From: Cenococcum geophilum 1.58
Lineage: Eukaryota; Ascomycota; Dothideomycetes; Gloniales; Gloniaceae
Reading direction: 5' to 3'
NCBI GenBank assembly: GCA_001692895.1
Contig: KV748187.1
Coordinates: 488,044 to 552,043 of the forward strand
DNA length: 64,000 nt
Positions 11,049 to 21,247 of the stretch are shown piece after piece. A program made the position numbers and the translations under genes. Below the pieces are notes generated by a model, which had not been told where the DNA came from, made no database searches, and saw only the letters and a list, made by a program, of their open reading frames with translations. Position 1 is the stretch's first letter. The number at the start of each line of letters is the position of its first letter.

Positions 11049-11444
11049 TAGGTATTGGAGGTCCGGATTAGGCTTGGTATAACCTCGGGTTACGCACGGC
11101 CCCCTAAGGTCCGCGACATATCGTTTAAATATTACCGCTCCCCTTTGGTGGTGGCCCTTACTTTTAGGACGCGTTTTTGAGGCCTAGGTTAGTACTGGGT
11201 TAGTGTAAAGGGCCTTAACGCGCCTTCGACCTCACCGTCGCCTTAACAATCCATTTTTCAAACCTCTCCTATTCTTGCGCTCGCGCTAGCTTATATAGGG
11301 CTTCTAATTTTATATAGAAAGGCCTACTATAATTCTAATTATATAATATAGAGCCCTCTTCTTCTTCTCCTTCAATATTTACGTATTTGGTGACTTTATT
11401 TACCTATACCGCGCTTACGCGTCTCCCCCTTACCTCTTATAGAT

Positions 11445-13700
11445 ATGGAGTCTTTTAGGAATCTTCTTACCCTATAGTCTACTTTATGGTTAAACGAAGC
11501 CCCCCTAGCCTTCTTTTATAGCCTCTAGAACGAACTTAAGGCCTAGACGGCGCGGCTATATAATATTTATAAGGCCTAGCGCTTAAAGAATATAATAAGG
11601 GCGTATAAGCCAAAGTAGAAAGAGTAAGAAGACTAGTATATAAGACTAGAAGGCAATATAGACGGCGCCTATATAATAGAAGATAAGCTTTACCTATTTT
11701 TAGAGTAGTAAGTTATTAACTAAGAATTATAGGCCGCTAGCTATTAAAAACGCAAGTTAAAATAGAAAGAGATATAGAAAGATAGTGAATAGATAAGGAA
11801 GAGGTAAAAGACAGTTAAGGGAAAGGTAGCTATAGCGGCAGCTATAGCTATAGGGGAGGAAGCTATAAAGGAAGAAGGAGATATATGGGACGAGGAGGCC
11901 TTAGACGCTCTATTTAACAAAATAGTCCAATACTTAGTTATAAATAGCTACGTCTCTGCTATTACTAAGCTTTATATATAGTAATTAGAAGGTAAGGCCT
12001 TATAGCTACTATAGGGGGCGAAGCTCTTAGCGGTACTAGATAGCGTCCACCGTAATAAGGACTAGATTTAACGCGTTAACTTTATTAATTAAGGCCTATT
12101 TATAATTACTAGCGGCTATAATATTAAAGGGCTTAAAAGGGCGATTACTTAGTACTAGGAGATGGGCTTTAAGATACCGGGTTTAGTTAAGTCTTACCTT
12201 TAAACTACGGCTAAGTATTTATTAGGTTTATATCCGGTCTCTATAGCTGCTATTTTTTACTATTTTTTAACCTATTTCTTAGGCCACACTACTATTACCT
12301 AGGGTAAAAGTAGATGGGACGTTTAGCTTACTAACTTTATCCTTATTAAATTAGAGAATAAAAGGCCTAAACTAGATAAGTTAGCGCTGTATATAATTAT
12401 ATTAATAATAAAGGGGAAGCAGAATTAATATGGTAAGGTTAAGTATATAGGCTATATGCGCAATTCTAACCCTATCCTCTACTCTCTTTCTATAATAACC
12501 TTCTACTTCTTTAACTATTAGGGTAGGGACGGCGCTGGGAGCTTCCTATCCTTTTAGTAGCTAAAGGATTACTATAGCCTATACGTCTTTTTTAGTAGCA
12601 TTAAAGTACCGTAACGGCCGTTAAGCTATTATACGCAGTTTAAACAAAATAAAAAGATATTCTAGGGGGTAGGAATTTACTTAAAGAAGAAAACCTATAG
12701 TGCCTATAAGTAGAGCGTCTGGTATACTAAGTTTAGCGGCGTTAAGGAGACCTAAATTAAATGGGCTGGACGCTAGAATATAGACGCAATAATAGGAGCC
12801 TACCTTAGCTATATACCCTATATATTTATACGGTTAATCGCCGGCTTCCTAAAGAAAGGAAAGGGCTACTTTTCCCTTACGTGTAAGAGGTACTAAAGGA
12901 GGCCCTTTACTTAAAGATATAGCCTAATACTAACGTCTGGCTAAAATATATAAAGACCTACTATTTAGAGAGGACTAGTAATAAGGTTATATAGCTTAAC
13001 CTTATAGGCTTAGGATTTCTACGCCTTCTCTATGCGTTTAGGGTAATCCTATTATAAGACTTAGTAATTCTATATAAGTAGTTCCCGCTCTACCTCCTAT
13101 AGAAGGACTCCCTCTTTAGCTATAAGGAGTACTAGAGGTTTGCTATATAGGTAGAAAGCTTACTAGCTAGCGTAGTTACGCTAGATAAGATAATAATGTG
13201 GAAATACTAGCCCGCCTATAAGGCCGTAGCTAAGCTAAGATATAAGGCCGCGATCTTAGAGATAAAGGAGGTTTAATTACGCGTATAGGTAATCTTAGAA
13301 CGCCTTAGCGAGATAGAAAGTGTAAGCTTTGCAGTGTGTGGGAATTGAACGAGCAACTTTATTGTAAATCTATGGGTATCAAGTGGAATATATACATGAA
13401 ATGGTAGCTGAAATAGGAACAGTGATCTGCAAGCAATATTGATCTGCGATTAATATATAGGGTGGCGTTGAGGCTGTCTCGGCAGTACCCGTAGTCGGTT
13501 ACAGAAAGGTTATTAGCATTATTCGCACCTATATAGATCTAGTAAGGGAAGATAGGTATTTAGATAGGGCCTATGGAGTCCATACATCCATCTTTAGACG
13601 GCTCTATACCCTTACCTTTGCTTATACCTATACCCGTACCTATACTCGCGTCTATTCCTAAATATATTAAGAGCTAAATTCCGTTTTTAGATAAACCCTC
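11445..13700 (+). pseudogene. Crypton tyrosine recombinase relic, unit 1
   Basis: An ATG at 11445 opens the frame MESFRNLLTL, with stops where Gln or Trp belong. An N-terminal Lys/Glu/Ala-rich region (about 11590-11880) is followed by the recombinase fold at about 12040-12860. Within it are LGHTTIT-GKSR (near 12280), corresponding to the first catalytic Arg block; KQN-YGK; KKTYSAYK (near 12690), in the place of the Lys-x-His-x-x-Arg box with His now Tyr; KWAGRQN; and GAYLSYIP, which holds the expected catalytic Tyr. A GCR1_C-like C-terminus follows. The enzyme would cut and rejoin DNA during element insertion. RIP has destroyed both the frame and key residues. Confidence 0.75.
13321..13503 (+). 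repeat. Solo LTR, un-RIPped, with GAAAG target duplication
   Basis: A 183-bp insertion that is absent from unit 2 at the same place. It starts TGTAAGC and ends GGTTACA, and is flanked by GAAAG on both sides (13316-13320 and 13504-13508). CpA and TpG are common, in sharp contrast to the surrounding Crypton. It matches none of the other LTRs here that I compared by eye. It is best read as the remnant of an LTR element lost by LTR-LTR recombination. Confidence 0.9.
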
Positions 13701-13764
13701 TTCTATATATCTAACCCCTAGGGAGATATTAAGGGGTTCTTAACTATCTACTGCTATAGAGCCT

Positions 13765-13895
13765 GCTTAGCCGTCTACTATAACGTTTACTATACCCCTA
13801 TAGTAGCTGCCGCAAGCTTCTACTATACCCCTACTGTAGCTACTATAAGCTTCTACTATACCCCTACCGCAGCTACCGTAAGCTAACGCTTAACC
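13765..13895 (+). repeat. 36-bp tandem coding repeat in Crypton unit 1
   Basis: About three units of a 36-base repeat around ttctactataccccta, ending in an agct-containing segment, lie in the C-terminal coding part. They give a Ser/Thr/Pro/Leu-rich protein repeat. The same array is in unit 2. Confidence 0.7.
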
Positions 13896-14237
13896 TCTTC
13901 TATTTATCCTTAACCTATAGGCACCGCTAAGGAAATATAAGATACTTTAGGGCGGTAATTTAGTGTTCTAGCTTTAGGCTAAGTGGACTTTAAGGCTAGC
14001 AGGTAGGCTATTAATTAAAGCTTTTAATTACTGCTAGGGGGCGCGCTAATAGGTTAACGGTAAGGCTATATTCTATAGCCGTCGCCGTAGGATAATTAAG
14101 GATATAAGATGGTGCGTAGAAGACGGTATAGTAAGAAATAAGAGATAGGCTATTAATTGGCTAAAACAGCTATAAGACCGGCATTCTTTAGATTGGCTTT
14201 ATAAAAATATCTAAATAGTTATTTTACTATAGTAGCT

Positions 14238-14400
14238 AAGATGCCTTAATATATAACTATACTAGTAACTAAAACGCCTTAATATAGGACTATAGTAACC
14301 GTAGTGCAGTCCTATATTAAGACGTCTTGGTTACTAAAGTATAGTCCTATATTAAGGCGTCTTGGTTACTATAGTACAAGTATTTTAAATTTAGAGTAAT
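14238..14400. repeat. Inverted-repeat cluster in Crypton unit 1 tail
   Basis: Short blocks of the type gtaactaaaacgccttaatatagga occur first in one orientation (about 14260-14300) and then in the other (about 14305-14375), so the DNA or an RNA could fold into hairpins. The cluster is expanded in unit 2. Confidence 0.7.
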
Positions 14401-14990
14401 ATTACGCGACCGCCTGGAAGTACTAATTAAACTTAAATTATATACCTTTTTGCCTAAAATCGCGTGCGAGGGTACTTGGGGGCGGTTACTACGCGACCTC
14501 GTACGGGGTTTGGGCGCGTTATTAATAGGGGTAGCCCTAATCTCGTATTAACCTAGGTCGTAACCGCGCTAAATAACCCCCCCTAATATATAATAGGTAT
14601 TGGAGGTCCGGGTTAGGCTTAGTATAACCTTAGGTTACGTATAACCCACTAAGGTCCGCAATATATTGTTTAAATATTACCCCCCCCCCTTTAGTAGTGG
14701 CCCCTACTTTTAAGACACGTTTTTAAGGCTTAGGTTAGTGCTAGGTTAGTATAGAGGGCCTTGGCGCGCCTTTAACCTCACTATTGCCTTAATAATCTAT
14801 TTTTTAACCCTCTTCTATTCTTATGCCTATACTAGCTTATATAAGGCTTCTAATTTTATATAAAAAGGCCTACTATAATTCTAATTATATAATATAGAGC
14901 CCTTTTCTTCTTCTCCTTTAATATTTACGTATTTAGTGACTTTATTTACCTATACCGCGTTTATATATATCCCCCTTACCTCTTATAGAT

Positions 14991-17230
14991 ATAGAGTCTT
15001 TTAGGAATCTTCTTACCCTATAGTCTACTTTATAGTTAAATAAAGCCCCCCTAGCCTCCTTTTATAGCCTTTAGAATAAATTTAAAGCCTAAATAGCGCG
15101 GCTATATAATATTTATAAGGCCTAGCGCTTAAAGAATATAATAAAGGCGTATAAGCTAAAGTAGAAAAAGTGGAAAAACTAGTATATAAGACTAAAAGGC
15201 AATATAGAAGGCGCCTAGGTAACAAAAGATAAGCTTTACCTATTTTTAGAGCAGTAAGTTATTAACTAAGAATTATAGGCCGCTAGCTATTAAAAACGCA
15301 AGTTAAAACAGAAAGAGATATAAAAAGATAGTAAATGGGTAAAGAAGAAGTAGAAGACAGCTAAGAAAAAGGTAGTTATAGTGGCAGCTATAGCTATAGG
15401 GGAGGAAGCTATAAAGAAAGAAGGAGATATATAGGATAAGGAGGCCTTAGACGCTTTATTTAATAAAATAGTCTAATACTTAGTTATAAATAGCTACGTC
15501 TCCGCTATTACCGAGTTTTATATATAGTAATTAGAAGGTAAAGCCTTGCAGCCGCTATAGGGGGCAAAGCTCTTAGCAGTACTAGATAGTATCTACTATA
15601 ATAAGGACCGGATTTAACGCGTTAACTTTATTAATTAAGGCCTATTTATAATTACTAGCGGCTATAATATTAAAGGGCTTAAAAGGGCGATTACTTAATA
15701 CTAGGAGATGGGCTTTAAGATATTGGGTTTAGTCAGGTCTTACCTTTAAACTACGGCTAAGTATTTATTAGGTTTATATCCAGTTTATATAGCTGCTATT
15801 TTCTACTATTTTTTAACCTATTCCTTAGGCTATACTATTATTACCTAAGGTAAAAGTAGATAGGACGTTTAGCTTACTAATCTTATTTTTATTAAATTAG
15901 AAAATAAAGGGCCTAAATTAGATAAGCTGGCGCTATATATAATTATATAATAATAGAGGGGAAGCAGAATTAATATGGTAAGGTTAAGTATATAGGCTAT
16001 ATACGCAATTCTAAGCCTATCCTTTACTCTCTCTTTATAATAGCCTTCTACTTTTTTAACCGCTAGGGTAAGGATGGCGCTAAAAGCTTCCTATCCTTTT
16101 AGCAGCTAAAGGATTACTACGGCCTATATATCTTTCCTAGTAGTATTAAAGTACTATAATGGCCGTTAAGCTATTATATATAGTTTAAATAGAATAAAAC
16201 GATATTTTAGGGAGTAAGAATTTACTTAAAGGAGAAGACCTATAGTGCCCATAAGTAGAGCGTCTGGTATACTAAGTTTAGCGACGTTAAGGAGACCTAA
16301 ATTAGATAGGCCGGACGCTAGAATACGGACGCAATAATAGGAGCCTACCTTAGCTATCTACCCTATATATTTATGCGGTTAATTACTAGCTTTTTAAAGA
16401 AAGGAAAGGGCTACTTTCTTTTCTATATGCAAGAGGTGCCGGAGAAGGCCCTCTACTTAAAGATATGGGCTAAGACTAATGTCTAGCTAAAACGTATAGA
16501 GACTTATTACTTAAAGAGGGCCGATAATAAGGTTATATAGCTTAACCTTATGGGCTTAGGATTTCTACGCCTCTTTTATACGCTTAGGGAAATCCTATTA
16601 TAGGACTTCCTCTTTAGCTATAAGGAGTACTAAAGGTTTGCTACGCGGGTAGAAACCTCGCTAGCTAGCGTAGTTACGCTAGATAAGATAATAATGCGAA
16701 AATACTAGCCCGCCTATAAGGCCGTAGCTAAGCTAAAATATAAGGCCGCGATCTTAGAGATAAAGAGGGTTTAATTACGCATATAGACGATTTTAGAACG
16801 CCTTAGTAAGATAAAAAGGTTATTAGCATTATTTATACCTATATAGATTTAGTAAGAGAAGATAGGTATCTAGATAGGACCTACAGAGTCTATATATCCG
16901 TCTTTAGACGGCCCCGTACCTTTATCTTTACCTATACCTATACTTATATCTATACCCGCGTCTATTTCTAAACGCGTTAATAGCTAGATTCCGTCTTTAG
17001 ATAAACTCTCTTCTGTATATCCAACCCCTAGGGAGATACTAAGGGTCCTTAACTATCTACTGCTATAGAGCCTGCTTAGCCGTCTACTATAACGTCTACT
17101 ATACCTCCGTAGCAGCTGCCGTAAGCTTTTACTATACCCCCACCGCAGCTGCCGTAAGCTTCTACTATACCCCTACTACAACTACCGCAAGCTAACGCTT
17201 AACCTCTTCTATTTATCCTTAACCTATAGG
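14991..17230 (+). pseudogene. Crypton tyrosine recombinase relic, unit 2
   Basis: The frame is homologous to the unit 1 gene throughout. The start codon reads ATA at 14991, an ATG-to-ATA change of RIP type. The recombinase core lies at about 15590-16470, with the Tyr block (GAYLSYLP) near 16340-16370. Downstream, EVPEKALYLKIWAKTNV is clearer than in unit 1 and resembles the segment after the Tyr box in Crypton/Ndc10-like proteins. The frame then continues into the 36-bp coding repeats (about 17090-17200). Confidence 0.7.
17090..17205 (+). repeat. 36-bp tandem coding repeat in Crypton unit 2
   Basis: The counterpart of the array at 13765-13895, with the same period and about three units, differing by transitions. 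Confidence 0.65.
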
Positions 17231-17534
17231 CGCCGCTAAGGAAATATAAGATGCTTTAGGGTAGTAATTTAGTATTCTAGCTCTGGGCCGAGTGGACTTT
17301 AGGGCTAGTAGGTGGGCCGTTAATTAAACCTCTTAATTGCTACTAGGGGGCGCACTAATAGGTTAATAGCGAGGTTATATTTTATAGCTGTTGCTATAAA
17401 ATAATTAAGGATATAAGATGGTGCGTAGAAGACAGCATAGTAAGAGATAAGAGGTAGGCTATTAACTAGCTAGAATAGCTATTAGGCTAGTATTCTTTAG
17501 ATTGGCTTTATAAGAATATTTAAATAGTTATTTT

Positions 17535-17765
17535 ATTGTAGTAACTAAGACACCTTAATATATAACTGCACTAGTAACTAAGACGCCTTAATATATAACT
17601 GCACTGTAGTAACCAAAACGCCTTAATATAGGACTATAGTAACTAAGACGCCTAGATATAGAACTGCAGTGACCATAGTGCAGTCCTATATTAAGATGTC
17701 TTAGTTACTAAAATATAGTCCTATATTAAGGCGTCTTAGTTACTATAATACAAGTATTTTAAATT
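17535..17765. repeat. Expanded inverted-repeat cluster in Crypton unit 2 tail
   Basis: The same gtaacYaaRacgcctt blocks as in unit 1, but with about two additional units before the switch in orientation, making a longer potential hairpin. Confidence 0.65.
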
Positions 17766-17970
17766 TAGAGTAATATTACGCGACCGCCTAGAAGTACCGA
17801 TTAAACTTAAATTATGTATCTTTTCGCCCAAAATCGCGTGCGAGGGTACTTAGGGGCGGTTACTACGCGACCTCGTACGGGGTTTAGGCGCGTTATTAGT
17901 AGGGGTAGTTTTAACCCCGTATTAACCTAGGTCGTAACCGCGCTAAATAACCCCCCCTAATATATAATAG

Positions 17971-20760
17971 ATATAACTACTAACCTAAAGGTTAAATATA
18001 TATTTTTAAGTTAGAATAGGTTTATAAGCTAACTAATATAAATATTTAAAGACCTAGAAGTAATAACTATAGTAGAATAAAAGCTTTAAAACCTGGTATA
18101 ATAAACCTTAGTAATTAAGTATATAATGTGGTTCTAAATACTAGCTATATAGGTTAAATAGGATAATAAGGCGCTTATGGCATAGTATAAACAAGGACTT
18201 AAGGTAAAAGTCTAGGACGTAATTATTCTAATAGAAGATGCGGATATACTTAGAAAACTAATAGATTAAGTAATTAAGATTAATAATAGGATCTATTAAC
18301 AAGAATAGACCAAAAAGGGTTAAAATAGAGTTTTATAGTTATATAAAGCGTAAAGTGGGCACTAAGTTAAAAATTATAAAATGGCGAATCAGAGCTAATA
18401 GACCTAAGTAGTACTAAAGAATATAGAAATAAATAACTATGGAAACCTAGAGGGTAAGGATTAAGTAATTATAGACCTAAGGAGCAGAGGCTAAACTAGG
18501 GATCTTAGTAGTAGAAGATATTTAGGTAGACTCTATAATAAGGAAAATGGTTTAAAGAAGGAGCTTATATAAATTATAAAAAATAGTGTTATTTTACTAA
18601 AAACTATAAGGACAGTTAGAATAATTATGCGGTAAAGGGAACTAGGCTAGTAGACGATATATATATAGAGGGACGATAGTATACTGCAAGGAACTAAAAA
18701 ATATTTAATTAGAAGTTTTGCGTTTTATTATAATAACCTATACTAAATTTATAAAGACGCTAAGTATAGTATAAGCTATTGGCTATAAAAGCTAAAGTTA
18801 TTAGAGTTTAGAGGAACTAACGGACTATTATATAAATTGGATATTAAGGACGATAAATTTAATATAGGTGAAATATTTAGCAATAATAAGGTAATAAAGG
18901 CAGCTTACTAGGAGTATATAGATCTTAAAGAAGTTATAATAGAGGTAGAAGTTAAATCTACTATAGAGGGCGGATTAGTAATAGGGATTAAGACCCTATT
19001 AAATACGATGTCTATTACTTTACGAGACGTAAGAGAAGTAGGTTAGCGAACTACTTTAGTACTTAATAAAGGTAAAAGGCCAAAGGTATAAGACTTTTAA
19101 GAAGAGATAAGTAGGATTTAAGACTTTAATAAACGGATAAGAATATAATCCAGCTATTTATAAGAATGGATTAGAGCAGAAAATACGACGTAAGACTTTT
19201 AAAACGAGATAAAAACACTATAAAAGCTTAGTTGGACTAAGGCAGGAGTATAGCTTAAGAAGGAAGCTAGCTTAGAACTAGAAATCCCTAAAAACTAAGA
19301 TTTTAAAGAATAAGTAAGGATGCCTATAATAGGTAAATAAAGTATTTAGCCTTAGAGTTAAATAGTTAACACTAGAATTATAAAGTTTACGGATTTAAAG
19401 GATCCTATAGCTAGACATAAACTAAAAAAAACCTAGAAGAGATTTAAGAATTAAATTAAAGTATAGTAAAAATAAAGAGGCTATTAAGGGTTAAGACTTC
19501 TAGGTAGACTAAGGGTTAGAGTACCTATATAAAAAATTACTAATAGGCTAAGAGTAGGTACGCTAAGAGTAAAATAACTTAAAGAACTAGAATAAGAAGA
19601 GGACCTAAAAGTTCTAACTAGATTTAAAGAAAGGTATACTAAAGGTTATAACGATATAGTAATAATAAGATATTTCCTTATAAATGGGTTATATATGCTT
19701 ATAAAGCTATATTAAAAGTAGTATAGATAGCGACACAATAATAAGTGGAAAGACTTTTATATATAGTTAGATAAGAAAGTTATTTAAAACTAAGCTATTA
19801 TAGAGAAACGTATAAGTTATATTAAAGGAGCATTAATTATAACGTTAAAAAACCCAAAAGAAAGATTAGAGGATTAGAGGAGTAAGAGGCAAATTACAGT
19901 ACCTATAAATAATAAACTAGCGTTTAGATTAGCTAAATAGAGGTTTAAACTTATAGGTAAAGATAAGCTAAAAGTTAACCTAAGACACCTAGTATATTAT
20001 ATATTAGTATAGATTACGTATATAGATAATATATATAATATACACAAAAACCTAAAAAAAAGAACTAGAAGTACCCTATAAGGATATATTAGGCGCTAGA
20101 TAAGTAATAGTATAGAAATGCTAAGTATATATATAGATAGCATCTAGTAGAAGTTTAGGGGTTAGGAAACTTAATACTTTAACTAAAAAGATTTCTTATA
20201 GAAAAATACTTAGATAGATAATAGTAGTGGGAATGCCTAGAGAATATATATCTATAGTATATTAAGGATACAAAGTAAACTAGGTATTAGTTAAAAAATA
20301 AGCTAAGTATAATAGGATTAAATAGCTAATAGTTAGGAAAAGGAGAGGTTTATAAAACTAAAGAGAGCTAGTAGTAAAGTCTTAGACCCTTAAAGGAATT
20401 TAAGAATAATACCTAAATTTATATATTAATTAGTAAAATTAATAGTTTAAAGCGCTAGTAGATAGTAGGGTAATAAAAACCATATTTTACTAGTAGTAAT
20501 TAAACGAATAAGATTACCTTATAGATAAAAGAGGCACATATATCTATTAGTTATAATTTTAGGAGATCTAGTAGCCTATAAAGGAGGCATTATTAACCTT
20601 AAAATAGAACCTATTTAAATAACTATTAAAAGGAGATAAATTAAAATATCTTTTAATATCCTACTATTAGGACGGGATAAGGCAGTATTAGGTATACCTT
20701 AGTTATAGTAATATAATCTAAAGATTACTTAGGTTATAGGTTAAGTTAATATTAAAAATA
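17971..20760 (+). pseudogene. Gypsy-A copy 1 gag and protease relic
   Basis: Gag shows KALMA-YKQGLKVKV near 18170 and a zinc-knuckle position near 18565 in which RIP has replaced the Cys codons (YINYKK in place of the family CxNCGK). The protease-like region near 20440-20760 includes LLGRDKAVLGIP, as in copy 2. There are many stops. Confidence 0.75.
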
Positions 20761-20779
20761 CGCGATAATATAAGATATA

Positions 20780-20784
20780 ATAAT
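20780..20784. repeat. Target-site duplication ATAAT, left
   Basis: Five bases before the 5' LTR of Gypsy-A copy 2, repeated at 40914-40918 directly after its 3' LTR. Confidence 0.8.
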
Positions 20785-21206
20785 TGTTACGAACGCTTTA
20801 AGTACAATGTTATAACTACTAGGAGAGGAGTCGGAAGCAGCTAGTTAGTTAATTGAGGCACAGTTTAGAATAGAGCCGATAGAACTATATAACGAGGAAT
20901 AGTAACTAAGGTTATATAACGTACTACGTATTAAATAAGAGGAATAAGAGGAACTTATATACCTTATATATAAGACGTACTTTACGTATAAGGAGGATTT
21001 CTTAGGAGTACGGTTGTGTATTTAAAAGACTACAGTCCCTACCTAGATAGTTCTTCTCTCCTTATAGTGAATCTTAGAATATAATTAGAGTTAATTTGTT
21101 GGGCAACCACTCCACCAGTTATTATTACGTTGTTGACTTCTTATTTACCTATATACCCAGCCTATTAATAAGTCTACCGTAGTTCCTACTATAAGGCTTC
21201 GTTATA
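20785..21206 (+). repeat. Gypsy-A copy 2, 5' LTR
   Basis: It begins TGTTACGAACGC and ends cttcgttata. It is less RIPped than the 3' LTR at 40492, which begins TATTATAAACGC. A third LTR of the family is at 44955-45375. Confidence 0.9.
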
Positions 21207-21247
21207 TATTTACTACTAAGGTTACAGTATTAACAAAGTTAAATAAC

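Larger units (their letters stand above)
11052..14598 (+). mobile_element. Crypton-type element, unit 1
   Basis: This is the first of two head-to-tail units that both begin gtattggaggtccgg and end cccccctaatatataatag. It holds a plus-strand gene for a tyrosine recombinase of the Crypton/Ndc10-like type, a C-terminal repeat region, an inverted-repeat cluster and a GC-richer tail. Without the inserted 183-bp solo LTR and its extra 5 bp it is 3,359 bp, close to unit 2 (3,372 bp). There are no terminal inverted repeats, as is usual for Cryptons. The word TAG sits before unit 1, at the junction and at the end of unit 2. Confidence 0.8.
14599..17970 (+). mobile_element. Crypton-type element, unit 2
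   Basis: Second copy, directly abutting unit 1 in the same orientation. It is more heavily RIPped and lacks the solo LTR. It also lacks about 45 bp of coding sequence present in unit 1 near 13050-13110. Its right end meets Gypsy-A copy 1 inside gag, so the retroelement is truncated there. Confidence 0.8.
17971..20784 (+). mobile_element. Gypsy-A copy 1, left part (gag to protease)
   Basis: This segment aligns along its length with the internal region of Gypsy-A copy 2 starting near 21640. The 5' LTR and about 430 bp of gag are missing; the break is at the Crypton end. It stops at 20784, where copy 2 begins after the duplicated ATAAT, and resumes at 40914. RIP is heavy. Confidence 0.85.

Noticed and set aside
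17971-18060. Crypton insertion within Gypsy-A gag with the 5' part upstream
   Set aside because: The sequence left of the Crypton pair (10683-11048) does not align with Gypsy-A LTR or gag, so Gypsy-A copy 1 is truncated at this point and not simply interrupted.
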